Shown here one piece after another: positions 1 to 10,899 of a stretch of 64,000 nucleotides of DNA. The first letter of the stretch is position 1; every line of letters begins with the position of its first letter. The position numbers and the translations under genes are program-made. Under the pieces are notes generated by a model. The model saw only the letters and a program-made list of their open reading frames with translations, did not search any database and was not told the origin of the DNA. Source of the stretch: Durusdinium trenchii (taxonomy: Eukaryota; Sar; Dinophyceae; Suessiales; Symbiodiniaceae); the NCBI GenBank assembly GCA_963970005.1, contig CAXAMN010026794.1, forward strand, positions 542,506 to 606,505, written 5' to 3'.

Positions 1-44
1 GTCCCAGAATTGATTTCCAAAGACCCATGATTGATCGCAAAAGT

Positions 45-550
45 TTAAACGGACACCCCATGCTGAATACAATGAGTCATGATCAACAAACCTCCAACGT
101 ATTGCCTAATGCAGTTGTCTCGTTTGTGTTTCAAGTTCTCCATTTGTTCCGGAGAGCGTTGATTCACTCGCTGCATCCTAGAAAAAGGTCCGCATTCAGT
201 GCTAATCCAAACATGGAGAGGTCTGTCCTTTTTGATCTTGTTGATTGCCTTGCGCACTCCCGTACTGGTGGCAAGGTCATAACCGTTCCAAAAAGAAAGA
301 CGTTCAGCTGCGCTTTCCCTACCGGTCATTTTCCTCATGGTATCCGTCAGGAGTGAGTCCGGTCCACATGCTACCTCAAAAAGCAAGGGCCGTTCATATC
401 GGATGAGTTCCCCAAATGCAGCGAGGAGCTCCTCCATGGCCTGAAGGCTCAGTAGCTTGGTTTCTCGCTCACTGAGCACCACCTGAGGTGCAGGCAAGAG
501 AGTTTCCAAGCCTTCGGAGAAAAACTGTTTGGAACCGTCTACTGATCCAC
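45..550 (-). pseudogene. Methyltransferase-like domain of the copia-type element
   Basis: Only the part below about 550 looks like real coding; the upper part of this open frame is probably a shadow. It contains LLFEVACGPDSLLTD (like a SAM-binding motif I), then NGYDLATSTGVRKAI, and HVWISTECGPFSRMQ. The last resembles motif IV of C5-cytosine methyltransferases (P-C-x-P-F-S), with the Cys retained but E for the preceding P. A stop (TAA, 45-47) follows QHGVSV. Cytosine methyltransferases captured by dinoflagellate retroelements are known from the literature; assigning this piece to them is inference. Confidence 0.55.
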
Positions 551-1666
551 TGGCATCTGGGAGGTTTTCTCCCAGTCGCTTGAGGTGGCGGCCGAGGGTT
601 GCGTCCGGCGCGTCTCCCGATCCTCCTTCATGTCGGCCACCTCCTTGGTGAGCGCCTTCAAGGCTAAAGCCATTTCCATCATCTCTGAGGATGAATTGGA
701 CTTCTCTGCGTCCTTCTTCTTGACTGGGTAGCCCTTCTTCGGGTTCTTGGAATGCTCTGCTGTGGCTTCCGTCACTTGCTCCAGCTCCGTCATCTCCTCC
801 AGCCACTTGGCCAAGCGATGAAGCTTCATGCTGCTCTCTGGGTCCTGCTTGGAGGTCTGCATCACCCAGCGAGCATAGCTGGGCTGTTCCATCCAGATCT
901 CCTCGTACTTCTTGTCGCAATGCTTGCCGAACCCGACGAAGTCCGTGGGATGAGGAGCTGCCATCACATAGGCCTGGTTCAGGCCCTTCACCTTGAGCTG
1001 AGCAATGGTCTCGGTGCCCGTCAGGGTCATGCCCATGTTGACCGTCAGGTACTCCTGGAGGTTTGCCTTCCGAGCTGAAGCCTTGTTGATGGCCACTTCG
1101 AGAGTCCTCAATGGGCTGAGTTCCTTGCTCATGGCTCCAAGATCACCTCTCCCTCGAGCTCGCTGAGCCGATGAAGCAATTGTGCCCGAGTCCACTTGGT
1201 TGGAGCCACTTCCCCATGGTACTTCTGGAGACGCTCGCCAAGCTCCACACGGGTCATGCGGGACACCATGATCACCACAAGCTTCGGGAGAGAGGTCGTG
1301 CTTTCCAAAGAACGAAGCGGAAACGGCTGCGGATGTTTCATCAACTTCACTCAACGGTGGCCGATCGGTGACACCGAGCGCAGGTTTCACGACACCCTGA
1401 GATCGATGGTCCTCCGTGACCTGAGCGCGTGACGAAGTATCGGGTGGCTCTGAGCTCTGACACTGACTAGGGTCTGTACCAAAACTGTGATGTGCACAAT
1501 CATGTGATGTATGCGACACACGTGGCATGGGTTCCGTTTTGAGGCCTTGGTTTCGTTCTCTCCCATGGAAGCCGGGCTGAAGAGTTTCATGTTGATCATA
1601 ATCGGGGTTTGGTTCGCATCCCAACTGACTACCATGATCTACCATGACATGTCCATGAAAAACCAT
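539..1666 (-). pseudogene. Middle part of copia-type polyprotein, frameshifted
   Basis: This stretch is in the same frame as the gag-protease part, after its single TAG. The first half (about 1140-1666) is hydrophilic linker-like sequence. From about 1138 down to 539 the reading is convincing, with motif DFVGFGKHCDKKYEEIW followed by PSYARWVMQTSK and a charged helix. The pattern G-K-H...Y-E-E-I-W...P-x-Y-x-x-W resembles the small C-terminal domain attached to some exonuclease X-like proteins and is common in dinoflagellate copia polyproteins; this resemblance is by eye. The frame ends at a stop at 539, while the downstream domain continues in a different frame, so at least one frameshift lies near 550. 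Confidence 0.6.
1129..1350 (-). pseudogene. SAP-like helix-turn-helix segment in a shifted frame
   Basis: In a third minus frame a 73-residue stretch contains MTRVELGERLQKYHGEVAPT and then a second helix with LLHRLSELEGE. The pair of helices with a T/W-rich turn is like a SAP (DNA/RNA-binding) motif. Its stop overlaps the ATG of the conserved segment downstream in an ATGA arrangement, so the original polyprotein probably ran through here and was broken by a one-base change. Confidence 0.45.
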
Positions 1667-1726
1667 TCCTGCTGCTACGCTGTCCTTTCCACCCTGCGCA
1701 GGCGACGGGATGGAAAGGTCATATCC

Positions 1727-3604
1727 CTATTCGAGATCACTAAAGCACGGCAGCGGCGCTCGCAAGCTGCGGGCAGTCTCATAGGCATCCGTCGTGAGAG
1801 GCAGCACTTGGTGTCCAGCTGCCGTGCGCTCCAGGTGCACCACTTTGGTCGGATCCACTGCCCGGAAGACTGCGCGATCCGATGCGTAGTCGATCACGGC
1901 GCCTAAGCTTCTCAAGGAGCTGATTGACAGCAGCACTGGCGCTTGGCCTTTGTCCAAGGCGTGCACCTTGAGAGTGCCCATCTTGCCACCGAGCGGGACC
2001 AGTAATGATGCCGTTGAGGCGCACTGGTCCTTCGAGGAATTTCCAAACCCAAAAACTGGCCGGTCAGCAAGGTCCACTTGTTGCACCCCAGAGTCACCCC
2101 GGATGGATTCATTCAGATCTGCAACCCTGGAGAGGGCGGCAATGGAGCCAATGGTTTTCGTGGCTCCGCCGTCAATGACAGCTTTTCCCTGCAGCATCAC
2201 ATCCTGGGTAGAGATGGTGGCCTGGGACTCGCCCATGAGCGCCTCCCCCACCGTGTCGGTGAAGAAGACGAAAGGTGCCTGCTCCTGGGTGTTCACGTGG
2301 GCTGACTGGTCAGCAGGCTTCTCCCGACATTCGGCCACCTTGTGTGGGCCACCACATCGGAAACATTGCATCCGTGGAGGCGTTTTGCCAAGTCGCTTCC
2401 ACAGGCTTTGAGGTTCATTGCCCTTGCCCTTCCCTTTGACGGGGTAGTACTGCCGTGCCATTCGGACGGCATGCTGTTTAGCTCTGGCCTCCCTCAGTGT
2501 CTGTCGAGCCTCCTGCATCACGGCGTAGGCTTCCACCATTTTCTCTTGCTCCACTTCCATGGACTGGATCTCCTCGGTGGTGAAGCCCTCTTCCATCAAG
2601 CCATTTGTATCCAGCTCGCTCCAGAAGACCTTGTCCTCCTCCGGGTCGTGGTCCTCAGTCATGTGGGCCATGTACTTGCCCTTCTCCATGTCGCGGCGCT
2701 TGACGTCCGCATCCGTCCAGTGTTTCCTCAACACTGTCTCCACGGCTCGGACACTGAAATCACCTTGTAGGTCAGCTTGGAGAACATTTCTTTCCATCAC
2801 GTCCAAGCCGGAGTCCATGAAGAGGTACCAGCCTTGGATGAAATCTGGCAAAATCTCTGGGAGCTCATCACGACTGCATTCCAGGGTGTCGGACTGTTTC
2901 CAGGACTCAGTATGATGGCTCCTGGACTGGTGAGAGTGGGCTTCTTCCCACTCATCATGCGCATGCCATTGCGCCCAGGGATCATCCTCCTCCGTCGCAA
3001 GGTCGTACCCCTCATTCTCAAACTCATAGGACTGCTCCTGCAGAGGTTGACTGTTCCTAGCCTTCCAGGTTCTCTGAGGGCCAGCTATTGATGAATGCTG
3101 AGATCTTGGATCTGAGTTCACTGACTTTGGCTTCTTTGGATGTTCTCGTTGATACCGGGCCATTGACTGTTGTGCCCGGGTGTATGCCTCGGCTTTTCTC
3201 ATCACGAAGTCATTCATGCCCTCGCCCCGCTGGCGTTTGGTGCCCTTGAAGTACTTCATCAACAGCTCGCTCATTTCAGGAACCTTGGATTGGCCCCTTT
3301 CAGCACGAAGAGCTGCCACTAATCGACGGACCCCTCCATCGAAGGACAGCCAGTCCGCTGACTTGCCAATCAGGATGCGCCTGGCTGATCCAGACAGTTC
3401 ACTGGCAATTCGAGGCCCACAAAGGTATCGCTTCTCTTTGACCACGGTCTGCTCATACAGGAGACAGGCTTCGACGAACTCTTCGAAGGTGGAGCTGTCT
3501 CCCGACCACACCGGCACCCCATCGCGATTCTTGAGAATCGCCCCTTGGTTGCCACCTGAAGACTCAACACGGCCTGGCGGTGCTGAGTACCATGACATCA
3601 TCAT
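1727..3604 (-). CDS. Gag and aspartic protease part of copia-type polyprotein
   Basis: Open frame of 625 residues starting at the ATG at 3604. Residues about 30-170 form the helical gag region (motif FEEFVEACLLYEQ). Residues about 180-410 are charged and low in complexity. A zinc knuckle starts at residue 414 (CFRCGGPHKVAEC, spacing CX2CX3HX4C, one residue shorter in the middle than the usual CX2CX4HX4C). The protease follows at about 470-590, with active-site-like AVIDGGATKT and the second-half motif LRSLGAVIDY. The active site reads D-G-G rather than the usual D-T/S-G; this may be typical of the lineage or a decay change. Gag packages element RNA and the protease would cut the polyprotein. 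The frame stops at TAG (1727-1729), yet the same frame stays open for another 1,190 bases beyond it. Confidence 0.8.
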   Translation of the reverse strand: MMMSWYSAPPGRVESSGGNQGAILKNRDGVPVWSGDSSTFEEFVEACLLYEQTVVKEKRYLCGPRIASELSGSARRILIGKSADWLSFDGGVRRLVAALRAERGQSKVPEMSELLMKYFKGTKRQRGEGMNDFVMRKAEAYTRAQQSMARYQREHPKKPKSVNSDPRSQHSSIAGPQRTWKARNSQPLQEQSYEFENEGYDLATEEDDPWAQWHAHDEWEEAHSHQSRSHHTESWKQSDTLECSRDELPEILPDFIQGWYLFMDSGLDVMERNVLQADLQGDFSVRAVETVLRKHWTDADVKRRDMEKGKYMAHMTEDHDPEEDKVFWSELDTNGLMEEGFTTEEIQSMEVEQEKMVEAYAVMQEARQTLREARAKQHAVRMARQYYPVKGKGKGNEPQSLWKRLGKTPPRMQCFRCGGPHKVAECREKPADQSAHVNTQEQAPFVFFTDTVGEALMGESQATISTQDVMLQGKAVIDGGATKTIGSIAALSRVADLNESIRGDSGVQQVDLADRPVFGFGNSSKDQCASTASLLVPLGGKMGTLKVHALDKGQAPVLLSISSLRSLGAVIDYASDRAVFRAVDPTKVVHLERTAAGHQVLPLTTDAYETARSLRAPLPCFSDLE

Positions 3605-3629
3605 TCACCTTTCTCACACGAGCCCGCAG

Positions 3630-3641
3630 GCTCCGCTACCG
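3630..3641 (-). other. Possible primer-binding site of the copia-type element
   Basis: Just upstream of the gag ATG the minus strand reads CGGTAGCGGAGC, close to the initiator-Met-tRNA complementary site of many copia elements (TGGTATCAGAGC), and it follows a CA dinucleotide, as an LTR end would. The second LTR is outside the window, so the LTR itself cannot be delimited. Confidence 0.25.
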
Positions 3642-5150
3642 TGCAGGTAGCAGCCACAAAAGCAGGCGGTCAGCCGGCGTCACTATTGCTCTAGTCAAAG
3701 ATCTGGGGCCACCTAAGTCGAAAGACACCTAAAGGAAATCGGCAGGCTCTCGGCGTGCACGAAACAGGTGGCCGCTCGGCTCACGACCCTTTTGATCCCA
3801 AACTGCACGGTGATGGTGAATGAGCAATCTACTTAGGATGCGAAGAAACTTGCAGTTATTATTATATTGTCTAAGTTTAATAATAAACCATCACCCCAGC
3901 CGTCAAAGCGCTGAACCCTTTGCCCATCCATTCAAAAGTAACCCTTGGCCAGGTTTGGTGTGTTTCTAAATAGAAACTCCATCCATCCGCCATCCGCTTC
4001 GGAAAGAACCACCAAACACGCGTCGTTGACGACCAGGTAGACAGCCCTTCATCCCAGTCGACCCTCTCCAGGTCCAAGCCACCCAGCCCAGCGCACCATC
4101 ACTGACTCACCGGACCGCCGTCCGTGGGCTCGGCTCGTGTCTCTTGGAGCCCCAAAATGGGCTGCAAAGGAACGTGAATGAGATGGTCATAGGATGTCAT
4201 AGGAAGAAAACAGATGAAAAAAGGCTTTCCCCCCCCCAAGCCATTAAGGTTTTGATCTGATTTTTGTTGCTATGGGTGGCATAGCTCGTATACACATGGG
4301 AGACAGACCTTCTGGCGCGGCGGAACGACCCAGAACCCCCCTGCTTTGTGTGCGGAACATCGACGAAATACCCCGCCAAGGCTAGGGCTGAGGCCAGGGG
4401 CGTCTCAGGAGAGGAGAGGAGAGGAACTCTGATGAAATCTAACACCCCTCACCTGGCAGGTGGGGAAAAAAGCCAACACCCATGTGACATGGTCACCTGG
4501 TCACCAGGGCACGTGGCACGATGTAATCGGGACATCTGGGAGTTCACAACTTCAACCACCGAGTGGAGAAGTTGAGCTATTCGTCTTGGTATTTGTGGGA
4601 TTTCGCTATAGAGCTGTCATTCATTGATCCAAGCTCAATCCCTCACCAAACGTCTTGGAGAGTGACCCCTACTAGTGTTCCGGGGTGAAGTGACCTGACA
4701 CACATTCGATTTGGTGTGAGATCGTATGAGCCATCAAATGAACCGCGAAACAAAGAAGACACACGCCACCTGGGTCGAGGTCGACCGCGATGCCGCTGCG
4801 TCGAGGTCTCGAAGGCGTTGTTGGGGGCAGCAATGAAAACGGCGGAGAGGAAGCCTAGGGCGGAGCAAAGGGATTCTAAGATCTCTAGGAAAGAAATGTT
4901 TCACAATCGTCTCTCCTCATTTTTGGAGGCTATAATTAATCCATCCTTGTTCCAAGGGTTGCTCATACCATGGCGGAACAACTTGGCTCATCAAGTATAG
5001 ATCTCAAGTGATATGATATTTTGTTGCTTCTTGTCACTGTCCAAAGCAGCCTACCCTGTCAGGTTCTTGTGGGTGCATTGCACTAAAACAGCAAACCAAT
5101 CCAAACGGATAAGACGTTTCAGCCGAAACGTTGCGTCCTCGCCAATCTTT
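3642..5150. other. Stretch without an assignable gene (possible LTR, then intergenic)
   Basis: The first few hundred bases may contain the 5' LTR of the element, but no partner copy is present to confirm it. The rest has only short open frames with no recognisable motif. Confidence 0.4.
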
Positions 5151-5269
5151 CGGATGTCTTCAAGAAGACATCACCACTTGGAGTCATGCATTGTGCATGT
5201 TCCTGACGTGCGTCCACTCTCCAAAACCAAGAAATACACGGGGAGGCCTACCTGTCCTTGGGCCGATTG

Positions 5270-5362
5270 GACCCCGGAGATCCGTTCTCCTGTGGCCATG
5301 ACACCGTTCACTCCTCCGTCATGGGCGCAGATGTGACCAAGCACTACCTGGAGATCGCGTTC
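5270..5362 (-). CDS. Possible exon of unidentified minus-strand gene
   Basis: A minus-strand reading with VVLGHICAHDGGVNGVMATG runs from a possible acceptor (CTCCAG then GTAGTG) to a possible donor (GGACAG then GTAGGC). It follows the exon candidates at 5656-6110 in the same direction and could belong to the same gene, but nothing identifies the product. Confidence 0.25.
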
Positions 5363-5655
5363 GTCCATCGAGAGACCCGGTTCTGAACGGCGCTCCGGAG
5401 CACGGAGCGCCGGAGCGATCGGACATGACGTTTCGAAGTGGCCGTATACTACTAGGAACAAAGGGTTCCTTGGCTTTTCACATCGTTTCGCTCGTTGGTC
5501 TCCGAGTTCAGGGAACGTTTAGGCAGCTAAGCGGGGACTCCAAGTGACTGAACACCGGGGAAGGTGGCCCAGGCCCAGCTCAGGCTGGTCTGGACTTTGA
5601 GCAAACGGACTCCAACCTTCTGGGCACTGACACTGCCAGGTCCGATACGATGCAC

Positions 5656-5890
5656 CAAGCAAACCACAGCCTGTCTGCCACAGCCTGTCTTCCAATGTCA
5701 ATGCCACAGCCAGTTCTCCATCCAAGCTGCTCAATAGGTCACTCTGGAGCACCTGCAATTGCTCCAGGTGGCACTGCAGCAGGTGACCCAAGTCGAATAT
5801 CTCGCAGGTGCTCGCGAGCACCTCACGGGACATGGGACTCTTGTTGTTGTTCGCGATCAGCTCGGCGGATGTCGACAACTTCGTTCCGAT
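5656..5890 (-). CDS. Exon of unidentified helical protein
   Basis: Minus-strand open reading of 78 codons, helix-rich, with IGTKLSTSAELIANNN near its start and QLQVLQSDLLSSLDGEL in the middle. It can start after the AG at 5892-5891 in phase 0, joining the phase-0 donor at 5989, and end at a GT donor at 5655-5654. The family is not recognised. The helical, leucine-rich composition would suit a structural or coiled-coil protein. Confidence 0.4.
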
Positions 5891-5988
5891 CTCCGACATC
5901 CGGAAAGGGTGTTCGAAGCAGGGTGTGAAGCACCAAGGGCCAAATTCCCTTCAAACATGTACCTGAAGTCTTGAAACTATTTGGGCAC

Positions 5989-6110
5989 CTCCATGTCCAA
6001 GTCCCGTCTCGTCTGAGCCTGATAGTAGTTGAAGCTGAGCCCCAGGGAGGAGCCATCCAAATGCTCTCTTGCCAAGATCGACTGCTCTGCCGCTTGGCAC
6101 GCCGGTCGAC
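5989..6110 (-). CDS. Upstream exon of the same unidentified helical protein
   Basis: The minus strand reads ILAREHLDGSSLGLSFNYYQ and ends in RRDLDME at a GT donor (GGAG then GTGCCC, 5988-5987). Joining to 5890 keeps the frame and gives a short intron of 98 bases. The 5' limit is not determined. Confidence 0.4.
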
Positions 6111-6319
6111 GCCTCGACATGTTTGGCTCCCCGGAGGGAGGAAGGCTCGGCTCACGAGTCCAGTTGGTCTTGTTTTAGGGAGGTTGAAACGGCCCAAAGC
6201 TGAAATGGCTACATGCAAACATCCTTCCATTCGAGATGATTGGAGGTAAGAAGGATCAATCAAACAGTCTGCGAATCCGCAATCGGCGGTCAAGAAGTTT
6301 TTTGGCTGGATAAACATGT

Positions 6320-9300
6320 AACCGGACTTTTATGTCCTTTTCTGACATTAGTTTGCAATCATGAAGTTCGCTTCATGCTTGCTCCGCAACAACAAATATG
6401 CACATATGATCAAACTCATATAACTTATATATATAGGATGAACTTTATCGTAACGTAATGTACAACAAAAACATTCAGCTGTCCTGCTGTGCAATAATAC
6501 CACGTCCAATTCACTTGCCTTGTGGAATCCTTTGAAAAAAAAAAAAAAAACACCAAATACCTCCAAACCGGGAGACCCCATCAAACAAACAGCAACCTAC
6601 CAACCCTTAACAGCACGGGGGGGAAAAGGGCGCTAGGCTTGACCGCGTTCCACAACTCTGTCCCCCGCAACAGAAGCGATCAACTCATTGAAGCTGCTGG
6701 TGATCAGTACTGGTTCGGGATCCTTTCTGGTCGGATGACACCATAGCCTGTCTGGTGTTCCTCCACCCTGTCGGTGCATCGAAGCTGCTGATTCTCTATT
6801 TCCATCCTCTCACCGGAGCTCAGGTAGGATTGGTCCTGGGAGAGATCCAGGCCAGGGCGGTAAAGCAAGCGGCACGAGGAGCCTCAATGCGACAAGCTGC
6901 GTTTCTTACGCTGCGACAAGGGGGGCCGTCACAGTCGATGGTGGTAAACGAGGTGCCTCTACGACTCTACGTTGTATATACGTATAATATCACATCACAC
7001 TATATGGCAGGCTCTCCCACCAATCATCCAAAATCTCGGACCCATCCCCACCCAAGATAGGAGAACACGGAAGAACATCGTCCGGTTGATTAGGTGGTGG
7101 ACCTTGCAGGTGTTCTTTCAAACAAACACATCGATCGCACCAGAGAGTGTCTCACCAGTGGTCCCACAAGCTGCGAAGGGTCCCTGTTTGCACCGAATCC
7201 AACCATGAAAACTTGAGAACCTGGTTGGCCTATGGTTTTAGAGCGGATGCGGCATCACTAAACAGTCTATGATGTTGCAGGCTTTTGGCCATGAAATTCA
7301 AGAGAACTGCCCATGAAATCCCATGGAACTGATACACACGTGCCGGGTAACACCCCCGCATGCTGGACTCGGACACCATAAATTGGTTGAAGAAGATACA
7401 AAGTTTGACAGTATTATCATGTGACATATGTGTTTATGTTGTTTCAGTTTCATTGTTGCCCTCTGGCGCACATTCAAGCACCGCTCCATGCACCTTGGCG
7501 TGGCTTGTGTGCTCCCCTGAGATCCCACCTCCGCGCGTCGTCATGATCACACCAAGGAGCTTAAGAAGGGGTTGTTGTCAATGTGTTGGTTGAGCAGCAA
7601 AATGAGCCGCCACAAGCTCTCCTTCAAAACAACAACATGGACCGCTTACAGGGAGCTGGCAAGTTTGCCTCACTCCTGAGTCTGTGTCAGGGATGTGATC
7701 ATGTGATCCTCCTGTACGGTAGATTTAGTTAAACAACCATACCTTTGGGATTCATCTTACAACCACCGCGCACTAGGAGAGGATGATCGCTGAACTGTCT
7801 CATAGTTCGGTAAAGCAGCATCAAGTGGCCCAAAAAGAATCCACTGCTGTCACGTTTGGCATTTGCCTGCTCTCGCAAGTAGGTCCAAGTGTCCTTTATT
7901 GAAAACTCAGTTAGGAAGGCACCTTGCGTTTCCAAAGAGATGATCACCGTGCAGCGAGATGATCGTCAACCCTGGCAGCCAGTCACATTCTATACGACCT
8001 GATGGGTACCTGATGTATTGCGGAGCCCAGGCCATTCCTGCTGAGTTCCAAAGAAACATCCGAAACTCGTTGCTAGGCAGCTGGGGAAACCAATTGAGAA
8101 AACCATCACGTGCGCGCCCGCTCCAGGCGTGGCTCGCCGGATGCGCGCCCGAACGAGCTACTTCGGAACTGGTTTCTCCAAGTCTCTTCGCAGAGCATCC
8201 AAGGAGACAAGCATTCCTTGGCTCATCTGAGTGCCAAAACCAAGCGCTACTAGTATAGCTTCTTGCTCCTAGTAGCGTCCGATCGCTCCTAGTAGCAAAA
8301 ACCAACCCTGTTTGTTGCGTTCCTTTGCCACCAAGCTACAGTGTGTTGGTGTAAACCATGGCTGGCAACGGGCTCGCGTGCGTCAAACAGTTTCACATCT
8401 ATTGTACATACCACCGACCTGGTCGGCCATGGGGGTACCTGTAGCAACTGTTGCTGGGTGGGAGAACATCCATAAGTTCGCAGCTCTTGCCGTCTCAGCA
8501 GCGAGCGGCATAGTCACTTATATAGACATAGGCACAACACCCCCTGAAACTCCATTGAACCAAATCGAGTCCTCTTGAAAGCTTTGTCCATTCAAAAACG
8601 GTGCGACACAAACATGTGCAAATCCAGCTCCCACCTTTTCATTTCTTCTCAGGTCCCCCCAGCAGCCCTTCCACAAGCAGATCCAGAATGATCTATATAG
8701 AGATACCAGGCGCACGTATGTGATCTGGCAACGCCCTGTCGACATCCATCCAAGTCCATCGCCCAGGTCTTCCCACGACTTCCACAACTGAGCGACCCAG
8801 GTCTTCTCCCAGCACTCCTTCCGCAGGTCCAGGAAGGTCGCCCCACTGCAGTGAGCAGCCAACATCTCATCGCAAAGCTCCAGACCCGGCACATCCATCG
8901 ATCCCGCTTCGCCCCTAGGTGCACAGGTGAGGCCCAGTGAGGCCACGAATTGGAGACGGGGGGAAGTCCATGGAGACAGGCATGGAGACGGGCCTGGATT
9001 TTGAGGCGTCAGTGGGCATGTGAGTTGTAGGGTTTACCCGGTTTACTATGGTCATGCTAAAAATGATTGATGTGATTAGATTTTGACATCTCCTGCCCGC
9101 AGGTTTGGGATGCGCAGATGTCAACCTGGCGCCACTTGTCTTGGAAAGTTGAATGCCGAACCACGTATCGTCATGAACAACAAATCATGGTCCAGTTTGC
9201 ACTGGCCTAGGTTATGGAACACGCGATGCCGATCGGCATGTGTCGTCATGTACCACCTTCTGGACCCTGCCCCTGCCCGCACCTTCTGGACCCACGGCCT

Positions 9301-9950
9301 GCATTTCTACTACACAAACACACCTCCCGGTTTGGTGGGTACGTTGTGCACCCAGTGACCCAGTGGCAACTAAGTCATCAAACATGGTTGGGCCAGCCTC
9401 TGACAATGAAAAAGGACTGAAAGCTACACATCCAGCACTTCATAATTGGGATGATTCTGCATCTGACTCACCTGGATGGTATAGATCTCAGCTCATCACC
9501 AAGCGGCCATACCCGGAAGTTAACGAAGATTCTATGGCACATGATGGCACGCACATGCAGCTTTCATTTTTTTTTCTACGGCCAGTGTACAGCTCGATTT
9601 CATCCAGTGTACAGCTCTGCAATGATGACGATCGCCCGAAACATCGAAAAGCAGCCGTGATGCCGATCAGTTCTGATCTCTCGCCCCTCAGTTCTTCAAC
9701 TTGGGAAGAGGAATAATGCGCACACAATGAAAGAGTCTTATTTCAACTGGTCATTAGTCCGACGCGTCTATATATATATATCGATATGTCACATGTCCAA
9801 ATAGAATCTGAGGGAAAGTGGGTGTTTTGTGACTCTTCGACTACACATCCTGTGTGAAGCAAAAGAACGAAATTGCTTCAATTACATAATTGGCCAACAT
9901 GATACAATTGGGTCTTCAAAACTAAGCAACATGCAGCTCAGCAATTCTCC
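6320..9950. other. Intergenic stretch, no supported gene
   Basis: Only short open frames without recognisable motifs, an A-run at about 6536-6550, and the CTACTAG-type repeat at 8244-8297. A short TA repeat lies at 9770-9783. Confidence 0.4.
8244..8297 (-). repeat. CTACTAG-core dispersed minisatellite, copy 1
   Basis: Contains GCTCCTAGTAGCGTC and GCTCCTAGTAGC units. It has the same orientation as the copy at 12,382 and is inverted relative to the copies at 31.6 and 43.2-43.5 kb. Each unit pairs CTAGTAGC with GGAGC/GCTCC arms able to form short hairpins. Confidence 0.8.
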
Positions 9951-9952
9951 AT

Positions 9953-10342
9953 TCAGCAGGTGTACTGGCTAGATCCAGCCCAGTGGGTCAACTTGCTCCA
10001 AAAAATGCCAGCCAAGGCAGCCACAAAGCCATAGCTTCCAGCAACCGTGATAGCAGCGGCCAGGCTGCTATCAGCACCGGCTCTGGCAGCCAGGAACCTT
10101 GACATAAAGCCAGGCGTCTGCAGAAGAACGAGCCATCGTCTCCCTCGTCTCCATCGGTTTGGAATTCGCATCCCGGGGTAGACAGCAGCAGCTCGGCTGG
10201 TCGGAAAACACAACATTGTGAAGAAAACATATTGCACCACTGCACCGACAGCTGTCATTGACAAACCTGCTGTGTGGGTTTGGCAACAAAACACCTTGGT
10301 AATGAACCTTTCCAGGTCCATGCCAAACTCATATGGCATCAC
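9953..10342 (-). CDS. Hypothetical hydrophobic protein or exon
   Basis: Open frame of 129 residues from the ATG at 10342 to a stop at 9953. Two hydrophobic stretches stand out: SMTAVGAVVQYVFFTMLCF and a later one, AAAITVAGSYGFVAALAGIF, both long enough to span a membrane. The N-terminal part (MPYEFGMDLERF) is less hydrophobic. No family is recognised. Possible coding pieces upstream on the same strand (about 10385-10830) include SPSQLRRLALLLAARY and ILSFVIVYSGSAGLFSLSW, so it may be the last exon of a larger gene. Confidence 0.3.
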   Translation of the reverse strand: MMPYEFGMDLERFITKVFCCQTHTAGLSMTAVGAVVQYVFFTMLCFPTSRAAAVYPGMRIPNRWRRGRRWLVLLQTPGFMSRFLAARAGADSSLAAAITVAGSYGFVAALAGIFWSKLTHWAGSSQYTC

Positions 10343-10709
10343 TCACAGGTATATTCCAAACTCACATCCTTTCTTGCAAAAGCCAGCTGAGTGAAAATAG
10401 CCCAGCGGAGCCTGAGTATACAATTACGAAGCTCAAAATTCCTGAGCCCTTGCCAGCAACACCTTCACCCTTCTTCGTCCAACACCAGCTAAACCTGCCA
10501 CAGTGCCGATGTGGCGGCAGTGACTCATTTAGCTGCTTGGCAGCTGCTGCACGCCCCGCGTTCAGCAATGACTCCAAACCATAACGTTTGGCCTATCCTA
10601 TCAAAGGTGAGGCGGGCGGCAGCAGCTCCCTCGGATGCTGCGGCTGCAGCTGAAGTAAGTGTCCGCGCGAGCTCTACGGCTGGAGGCGACCAGCCCGCTT
10701 GCCTCATTG

Positions 10710-10840
10710 CTCACATAGCCAGGTCCGGGACGCCGCGCAGTACGTGTGGCCCATTGTGGCCCACATAGCGAGCCGCCAGCAGCAAGGCCAGGCGCCGGAG
10801 TTGCGAAGGAGAGAGGTTGAGCCAACTCAAACAGAGTTCA
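10710..10840 (-). CDS. Possible exon of unidentified minus-strand gene
   Basis: The minus-strand reading LNLSPSQLRRLALLLAARYV is alanine/leucine-rich and ends near a good donor-like GCTAT then GTGAGC. It lies upstream of the hydrophobic reading at 9953-10342. The joining of the pieces is not resolved. Confidence 0.25.
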
Positions 10841-10899
10841 GAGTTCAGAAGCCAACTCAAGAAGGCAAAGTATGATGCCATGCAAGTCAACCCAGTGCA

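Larger units (their letters stand above)
1..3604 (-). mobile_element. Degraded Ty1/copia-type retrotransposon, 5' part, truncated by window edge
   Basis: On the minus strand, coding sequence runs from 3604 leftwards off the window. Domain order is gag, zinc knuckle, aspartic protease, a SAP-like piece, a conserved acidic piece and a methyltransferase-like piece. Integrase, reverse transcriptase and the 3' LTR are not seen and would lie left of position 1. The coding is interrupted: an in-frame TAG at 1727-1729, then changes of frame near 1350, 1130 and 550, and a TAA at 45-47. It is therefore most likely a dead copy. The gag style (a VWSGDSSTFEEFVEACLLYE-like start and arginine-rich helices) resembles copia elements abundant in Symbiodinium; that is recall, not a search result. 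Confidence 0.8.

Noticed and set aside
4143-4163. Partial likeness to the dinoflagellate spliced leader (reverse complement)
   Set aside because: Needs several extra bases to align; not a real leader copy.
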